Part shown: one piece after another, positions 50,101 to 59,700 of the stretch | Numbering within the stretch: the stretch's first letter is position 1 | Layout: every line of letters starts with the position of its first letter | Origin: Membranipora membranacea | Lineage: Eukaryota > Bryozoa > Gymnolaemata > Cheilostomatida > Membraniporidae | Assembly (NCBI GenBank): GCA_914767715.1 | Contig: OU612069.1 | Coordinates: 7,876,001 to 7,936,000, forward strand | Reading direction: 5' to 3' | Length of the DNA: 60,000 nucleotides | Notes under the pieces: model-generated | Databases searched by the model: none | Seen by the model: only the letters and a program-made list of their open reading frames with translations | Told to the model about the DNA's origin: nothing | Translations under genes and position numbers: made by a program

Positions 50101-53100
50101 TAGAAATCAGATGCATCAGTTATCCGGAAAACTACTTACAAGTTATTGATCCAATATGCATTCGATAATCCGCAACCACAATAACAGTATGTTAAAGATA
50201 CAGTTTTACATCTATAAAAACTCCCACTTTTAAATAGACGGAGTGATGGCAGGCTAAACTGACAATATCGCCATCTGAGCCAACACTGATTTAACCAAGG
50301 AAATTCGTACCAGAAAATATTAGTCACAAAAAGCTAGAATTACCAGAAAGCTGTACTCTTGGTTCAAAAGAAAGAAAGATAATTAAGTTTAACTATGAAC
50401 AAAATTCTAAATTCATCAATACAGTGATTATCGTTCCTTCTGGTCAGGGCTTACTAAAACAGGTAGAATTTTAGTAGAATAATGGTAGAATATTGTTGTA
50501 ATATTTGTGTAATATTGGTAGAATATTAGTAGAATATTTGAGTAATATTGGTAGAATTTTGGTGTTATATTGGTGTAATATTGGTGGAATATTAGTGTTA
50601 TATTGGTGTAATATTGGTGTTATATTGGTGTAATAATGGTAGAACATCGGTGTAATATTTGTGTAATATTGGTAGAATATTGGTAGAATATCGGTAGAAT
50701 ATTGGTAGAATTCTGGTGTAATATTGGTGTAATATTGGTGTTATATTGGTGTAATAATGGTAGAATATTGGTGTAATATGAGTAGAATATAAGTAGAAAA
50801 TTGGAAGGATTCTCGTTTATTATTGGTAGAATATTAGCAGAATATTGGTAGAATATTGATAGAATATTGGTGTAATATGAGTGTGATATTTGTAGAATAT
50901 TGATAGAAAAGTGGTAGAATATTGGTGAACGATTGGTAGAATATTGGTAGAATATTAATGTAATATTGGTGTAATATTGGTAGAATTTTGGTGTTATATT
51001 GGTGTAATATTTGTAAAATATTGGTGTAAGATTGGTAGAATGTTGGTGGAATATTAATGTAATATTGGTGTAATATTGGTAGAGTTTTGGTGTTATATTG
51101 GTGTAATATTTGTAGAATATTGGTGTAAGATTGGTAGAATGTTGGTGGAATATTGGTGTGATATTGGTGTAATATTGGTATTATATTGGTAGAATATCGG
51201 TAAAATTTTGGTGTAATTATGGTAAAATATTGTGTAATATTGGTGTAATATTGGTGGAACATTGGTGGAATATTTGTGTAATATTGGTAGAATATTGGTG
51301 TAATATTGGTAAAATATTGGTGTAATATTGGTAGAATATTGGTGTAATATCGGTGGAATATTGGTGGAATATCATCATCTATTATAGATGTGGCAGATAC
51401 TCTACAAAGAATTGTCCACCAAACACCTATTGTGGAGTGGTAGAAGATACGGATGTGTGCCTGCCAAATGTGGGCAAGTCATGTTCAAGAAATGTTACAA
51501 ACACCTGTGTTGAACTCCATATACCGAGCTTCCTGACATGTTCACCAGACGGTGTGGACGGAGACGGAATGTGTGAAATTGCTGATGACCTCGGAAGGAA
51601 TTGCTCTGAGACTGTTTTCTGCTGTAAGGTTGATTAAACTTGAATTAAATCTGTTGGCCATATCACACGCCACATCCCAAAGCATGAGCGGCGAAATAAT
51701 GATTGCCTTAAGGGCTAGGCGGCAATTTCTGCGCCAGGTTGCTCTCTGTTTGCAGGCAGGTCTGAGCACATTTGGTCCAACCAATCCCCAGTAGGCAACT
51801 ACTGCAGTAGGATAAGAACCACAAACCTCCAAAACTCGCATACTTAAGGACCAGCACTCTAACCGACTCAGCTATTGTCCACTGCTAAAAACAAAGGTTT
51901 ATCACAATTTGAAAAGAGCCAAGTCTTGACTGGCCAAGTAAGCATGAACTAAACTGCATCACATGTTTACTAAGGCACAAATTCTTGTCAGCTTGTCATG
52001 TTTGATGTTTCATCATCTTCAGGCATATCTAAATAGAAAGAGTATGTATGTGTTATATTAGGAACAAATTTGATTGAATATGTGAGACAGATATAAGCTT
52101 GACAAGCTTTGTTTGGTTGGAGGGGGAGGACTAAAGCTTGTCAACTCTTGCAAGTATGTTAAGGATTGTCCCCTCTTGAACTCATGTAATACTCTAGTAA
52201 ATCCTGGGATATTTTGTTATAGTAATATAACTTCTCATTGCAGCTGTTACATCATACTGCCTTGATGGAGTGTGTTCCCGAGTTCCAGATTTGAGAATCA
52301 ATGAGACTGGCATTCTACCTCCAGGTTCTGTGGTGGTATCGATTTGTTTTCAGTTTGAGAACAGCTGTAATAAACCGCTGCCGCCACATATGCAAATGTG
52401 TGCTGAGTGTATTCTGTATAGCTCAAAACTTACATTATGAGGCTGCAATCTCAGCATGCATTGTCACCTAATGGGCAAATAGTTTGCACAAACTGATTGT
52501 CGAAATCAGGGTATGGAATTGATCATCGATGTAATTATCTACTAGTTACCGCCTTACTCGTGGACAGTTATGACGTCATCACCTAATTTCATACCCTGAT
52601 TTTGAAGCTTGTGCGTATTATCTGCTCATTAGGTGATAATTCTGAGATTGCAGCCTCAACTAGTGTTCTTGGAGCTCTACTGAATTTAATGAGCACGGAT
52701 TTGCTGTGGCAGCAGAAGCTTGATTTTTTTTATGTACCTCAGTTGATAGAGCTCAATCGAAGAAACATTATCAAGCATACCCAGTGGTGATATTTTCTCA
52801 GTTATGATATTTGACCTATTGCGGTGACTTAAAATTAGTTGTGTGTGAAAGTATTTTAGGATATGATGCCTGTGTTTTTTTAAGTATTGAAGCAAGTCAC
52901 TAATCTATCACATGTATCACTTGTGTATTACGTGTATATTAAGTGTCTATATTACATATCAGTTACGTGTTTGTTATTACGTATTTATTACATGTTTTAA
53001 AATACGTGTTCTATTACATGTCTTCTTTAAACAGTCACTAGAGAGGAAGATCTGGAAAGTCTTAATGGTGGTACTTCACCATGTGGGGGGTATGGTGTAA

Positions 53101-53630
53101 TAGGGCTTCTTTATGACCACTCAAGGGGACAATGTGTTTGCCCGTATGATACTGTCCTCTATGGAATGAGGTGCATTGGCACTGCAATCGGAGATGGAGA
53201 GAGTCCTGCATTTATTGGTGAGAATGTTAGATATAAAACAATAAGATAATAATATTAGTTTATTGGTAAATCCATCAAAGACAGTTTGCAATTGTTTAAA
53301 AAGGTCCCGTGATTGTAACGACATATCATTTTATACTTTGATTCTGATAGGTATAACACTACTTAAAACCCTTTCAGTCTTAATTTTTGACATCCTGTAT
53401 GATGTTCTGCTAAAAGAGTAGCAATATTTTACTATTCAGACTATAAAGCTTATTAAACAATTTAGTCTATTTCACTGTAAATCATTCTGCAAACTTTCTG
53501 AAACTAGCAACTACAATTAAGTTTTTTCCTTTGTCAACAAACAAAAAAGTGAGTTGTCATTTTTTGCTGGATGCTGATGGGATTTAGAAATTATTCCTAC
53601 AGCATCCAGTATACAGTATGCAGTATGCAT

Positions 53631-53706
<76 letters not shown>

Positions 53707-53707
53707 T

Positions 53708-53761
<54 letters not shown>

Positions 53762-56700
53762 CGTATGCAGTGGGCAGTGGGCAGTGGGCAGTGGGCAGTG
53801 TGCAGTGTGCAGTGTGCAGTGTGCAGTGTGCAGTGTGCAGTGTGCAGTGTGCAGTGTGCAGTGTGCAGTGTGCAGTGTGCAGTGTGCAGTGTGCAGTGTG
53901 CAGTGTGCAGTGTGCAGTGTGCAGTGTGCAGTGTGCAGTGTGCAGTGTGCAGTGTGCAGTGTGCAGTGTGCATTGTGCAGTGTGCAGTGTGCAGTGTGCA
54001 GCATACAGTATCTAGCAAAACAAATGACCATTCACCGTTTTTGACTTTGGCCAAACATATTGAATAGATGTAAGAAGCATGATTGCATGTGTTGAAAGTT
54101 CAATGAGATATATTTAATATAAGATGATATAATAAGATAATGAGATAATATAATATATAATAAAAATTGTAAAATTTGATATTTAATTGTATTTACGTAT
54201 GCATGTTTGTATGTATGTATGTGTATTTTGTATCAATTTTCATGATAAAATTGGTTGTTTTTCTGAGTGCTCTGTTGTAAAATAAGACATAAAAATTCTC
54301 AATAAAAAATGACTAATAATAAATGCATAATGCAAAAAAAATAGAGTTTAAAAGTCTTGCACAAATTGATCTAAACAGAATTTTCTGGTATTTACTATGT
54401 ATTTTGGGATGCGGTATCTATTCATTAAGGCTTTGTATATTTTGTGCAGTGTGTGACATTGAGAACGATTGCGGTAGAGGTTTCACATGTATGGCCAATC
54501 GTTGCTTGATGAATTGTACCGAGAATTTTGGCAGCGGGAAGTATATATGCGTACAAGGCGTCTATCAACCAACCTGTACCGTGAGTACATTTTCCATATA
54601 ATTTAGTGTTATATATGATGATATATTATATACAATAATATAACATAATATGATATAATGATTTAATAAGAATACAATATAATCTGGGAATAATACAATA
54701 TAATATAGTTTAGTTCCTACAAATACAGTAAACCTACTGTGTGCACTCAACCTATTTGAAAAGGAGAAGCCGGTTACAGCAGGAAAAGGTGTTGGGTCAT
54801 CAACTGCACAAGCCTCAGGTTTGAGTGGGCCAGTGTAAAGGGTCCTCAAGTGATCTCATGAAAATATAAAAGTAGAAATCACTATAACATTTATTTCAAA
54901 ATTTTTGCTGAATGTCCATGGATTAAAAAACTCTAAACACCTAATATTATTTCCATTTCAATTTATTTGCAAAAATCATTTCGATATGTCTGCTAGCCTA
55001 ATTTCTATCAAAGTTATTGTGGAGGAACATGGTTTATGGAACCATTCTTTAGTTCTCAGTCTAATTCAGAAAGCTGCTATAAGGTTCTTTAACAACATAT
55101 GGCCCATTTTCACTTCATTTCAAGGGGTCAGCTAAGCCAACGTGCATAACAGTATCAATTTTGCTCCGATAAATTTAAATTAGATCCAACTTTGTTTTAT
55201 GGAAGCCTTGAGTTCTTTGAGTCCCTGAGACCTTAACCAAGCTTGATTTCAGTTACCACACCCAGCCCCTCCTAAAAGACAAGACACTTCAATTTTACTT
55301 AAAGTTGAGATGTGAAGGTACTAAAAAAGCACGATTTTAATGATAGTATATACAAAAAAGTACCCTTTTGGTACCTTCCAATCTGAACTTTGAGTGAAAA
55401 TCTTTTGAAACAGGGCCATTTGCTGTTAATTGACCTTATAACAGTTTTCTAAATTAGACTGAGGATTCTAGAATGATACCAATTGTTACACTTTAGAGGG
55501 ACAATGATTGCCCTGCAGGTGCATTTTGCATCTCAGACTCCTGCAGAGTGAAATGTACGGACAACAGCATACAGGCTGGACGATGTGGGACACTGCATAC
55601 ATGTGTCGATGGTTTCTGCATGTTATACCCAGTAATAAGTGCAGACATGTGTCAGAATATGGAGCTCATCCACCTTCCAATTGAAGAGATATGTCAACAA
55701 GAATGTCTGACAGGTTGGTATGGTGTCACTGCATTCTATCCAATGTAACTCTCCTATCTCTATAGAATACAACACTAGATCCAACAAATTTAAAATGATT
55801 AAAACCAACAACAAGCATGGAGAGAGGTCCTTGTTGAGCAATGACATAGCCTTGTTCAACGAAATCCTTTGGTCACAGTCTATCTGGCTGACCCATGCTT
55901 TTATTTTCTTTCCTATGGGCATTTGTTACTCATGCTTTACAATGTTTGTTTATAGCAGAATTCCAAAAACAAATACATGCTTTATTGTCAATGGAAAACC
56001 CAGCCAAGAAAAAAAGGTTATTCACTGCCTAGTTTATTATAGGCTTTTATTTTAACTTCTAGGCAGTTACTTTATCAGGACATTGTTCACTGAGGATCCA
56101 TGTTTCAATAGCGTTACCGACTGTCACTGCCAATTTTTTCCATTACCACCTAACCGAAATAACATGCAGTTATAGCTGCATGCACACTAACATCAAAACT
56201 TAATTACAGTTTTTATATTCTACCTACATTTAGAGTCTGAGTGCCCAGGGGACCAGATATGTGTTGCTGGACTTTGCTCAGTACACTGTGCACTAATGCC
56301 TGTTTGCCCTGGGGGTCGATTGTGCCTTGGTGGTGTATGTATGATACCTTGTGATTCCGATTCTCAGCCTTGTCCACTTCCAGATAGTCAATCATGCGTC
56401 AATAATGTGTGCTTGAGGCATTGTTCGGTAAGTTTTTCAGATATACAATCACCAATCATTGACCAAAGTCATAACATGCCCGTACTTTATTAGCGCCAAT
56501 TGAATTATGGTCATACGGCTATCAACCATCCAACCTCGGGTGTTCCCACCTCACTTGGCTATTTGCATTGCTCAGACTTTTTTGGTCCGGTATAGGTAAA
56601 CAACAAAATATTACTCAATCAGCATATCATTCACAATTCTTTCTAACAGCTCTGTGCTACAAAATTCCAAACTACAACATGCAAATCACCTTCCTCATTC

Positions 56701-59700
56701 TTTTACCAAGGTTATTGCTTGTGTATGTGATAAAATATTTTCCGTGAAAATTATCCTGACAGTGACATTGATATTTTCAAACTGGCACATTATCTATTTC
56801 TGCATACATTCAGATAACGACTGCAAACGATCAGGTCAGTACTTGCTATAAGTTGGAATTTAAAATATTGACTCTGCAGTTATGCTATTATCATTGGTTG
56901 TGTCTTGATTCTGTTAAATGTTGAAACTACATCAGTCTAATGTGGAAGTAGTGACTACAATTGTGTTTAAGCCACACTATGGTCAACAGGAATGACAGTC
57001 AACCATCTAATGATTCCCCAGCATGAACACAACACATGTGCGAGGTACTCGTATCACCGGCTACCTCAACATGACAACATTGAGATCACACACTGACTCT
57101 GTCCGGCTCACAGGGAGAGCCTATTGAATTAAGTTATGCCAGCACTCGACAATTACCTCTCCCTATGCTTATTGTGTATTTGCATAATTTATCATTTTTT
57201 AAGCTTGACAGGTCAACTATATGTGGTATGAACCAATAAAACATTCAGTGTAGAAATGTCATTTTTGTCCATTTGACTGTTTTCGGGTTAGCATTTATTC
57301 CTCCATTGATTGTTTATTACAGATAGTGACTGAATGCCCTAGCTTCACAAGCTGTACAGCTGAGTTAGTCTGTGTTCCTATGTGCTCTGAGTCCAGTGAT
57401 TGTGGTGGAGGTCAAGTCTGTTCTGAAGGCAAATGTGCAGCCAGGTGTTCAGCTCAACATGGTTGTGACACAGGGTATATATTCTATATTATCTTTAAAC
57501 TACTCGCAAGTTCTTGCTCATCGAATCCACTATAACTTATTGAGGCTGATTGAGGGTAGAATGGTCAACCAATTGACAAATAATTTGCACAAACTGATCT
57601 ACAAAATCACGGTATGAATTAGCCACTAGGTGTTGAAGTCTTAGGTGTCCATATTAATAGATAATTACAAAGATGATTAATTTCATACCCTCATTTTGAA
57701 GATCAGCTTGTACAAATTATTTTCCAATTAGGTGACAGTGCTGAAATTGCAGAATCATAATCGTAGTTTTGAGCTATACAGAATATAGTAAGCACACATA
57801 TACCTGTGTGGCAGCAGTGGTTAAAGCAAGACACATCTCAACAGTTTTTGAACTGTTGTAGCTTTGTACCTATACATACTCTGTTTTCCTAGTTATTTTC
57901 ACAGACAAACTAGATACTCACAAGATGCTATTAAAGTTTATTTTACTGCCTCGATACTCAAATTTAAAGCTACTGAAGAATACTTGTGATCTAATGAATG
58001 TTGAGAACATTAATGTTCGTACTAGGCTTGATGCAAACAAACAAAGAGCATCTCTAGACTTGGTTGTGGTTTGCTAAAACATGGAAGAGAGAAGACAACT
58101 TACAAAGGGATTTATTAAACTGCTTTCTATTGGCTTGTGAGTTGCAGATTCGAATGTACTACTGGAAATAAACCAGTTTGTACTCATACATGTTCAGAGA
58201 ATCACCCATGTACTGATAAAGAGACATGTGACACCTACTGTCTCTCACCTATTGGGAAAGTATGTGATACAAACCAGGATTGTGAACTTCTGGACACATT
58301 TTACTGTGACAAGGACACTGGATTTTGCCGTTACATCAACAAATTGATCAGTCCTTGTGGCTGGTGGCCACACTGTGGTAAGCATATTCTTAATGTGGTT
58401 CTTCAAATCCCGCTGCAGTCTTCGACCACTGGGCTCACTTGATGCCCCAGGTATAATTTGACCTGCCTTCAAACTAAGAGCATCTTGATACCAAATAATA
58501 TGGCAGCTGCGCCCTTAAGGCACCTTTATTCCTCAGCCTTCGCACAGAGACAAAACTTGCAATTTCAACCCACATATTCGACCAACAATGATAAGGCAAA
58601 CTCAATTGCAGATGTTTTTAGAACACTATTTAAAAAATACAATTATAAGCATGAAAGTGTCTCTTGTATGTGACACCATTCGCACACGGTCAAAGTTTTA
58701 GATGAAGAACCGTTTATGAGTTCCTCTCTTTAGGGGTTTGATAATATTGATACCAAAGTTTCATACACTAGTTGCTTTTAGCATGCCGATTGCAATAAAT
58801 TTGGAAAAAAACTTGAACAGTGTTCTTATATCTGTTGACCATTTGTACCTGTAAATTACGACAATCCTATTTCCTCTGTATTTAACTTTGTTCAGTTTTT
58901 GACAGTTTCATATTTTTGCACAATGAAAAGAAACTGAAACATCCCGCCCCCCCTCCCTGATAAGAGATTGTTCACAAATTTATAAATTCATTATTATTTA
59001 CAAACAATTACTAAATGAAACGAACTAACAAACAAACTAAATGAATTGTGTTTCAGGCCTAAATGAAGTATGTCATGTAAATGGTACATGCTCACTACGA
59101 GAAGATTGGGAGGGAAACCCCCTTGTCCATCCCTCATCAGTTATAAGTACAACAAGCTATACTTATGAAGTGGGGTTAGTGAATGAACGTAAGTATACAA
59201 AAGATTAAAAGTAAATTTTGCTTCAAAGCTCAGAGAAGGAATGTTTCAATAAAACGATGTTTGAAATTCGCTTAAAACATCAGTGCATCATCATTGAATA
59301 GAATGTTGGATAGAATTTTCATATAAACCAAGACTGGTACTTAATACTATCAGAAGACTGGAGTAGAGAAAGCAAAAGCTACAGAACAAAACTTGATTTG
59401 ATAATTTTTAGCTTGCACACTCAATATTCACTGCCGGCTTTACGAGTCAGGGCTACACGAGTGTGTCTCCTATCACTGCTACTTCACCATATATGCTGTA
59501 TCAGTGGTCTCTTCCTTAGGCATATCGGGTAAGTTACACCTATGTGTCTAATAAACTAGGAAGACAGTTTGAATAAGTTTTCGAGATGATTGATATCATC
59601 CAGCAATCACATGCATAGAGTAGCTTCTTACCATTTGAGACTTTGTCTGTTGTTCTGTTGCTGTAAAATATTAGGCTTTTTTGAAACAAATGTGTATAAA

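Noticed and set aside
50834-51262. 142-residue minus-strand Tyr/Thr/Asn/Ile repeat protein
   Set aside because: Produced by the 11-bp minisatellite. The spacing and composition follow the repeat unit and no splice or start context supports it.
49440-51370. CRISPR-like array
   Set aside because: Units are directly adjacent 11-mers without spacers, in a eukaryotic intron.
53571-54067. Overlapping 115-157-residue frames with heptapeptide repeats on both strands
   Set aside because: They arise from a 7-bp satellite without stops in any phase. They sit in an intron between phase-matched exons.
56814-56834. Tiny exon candidate encoding NDCKRS between AG and GTCAGT
   Set aside because: Its phase does not fit between the exons ending 56427 and starting 57323, which join directly in frame.
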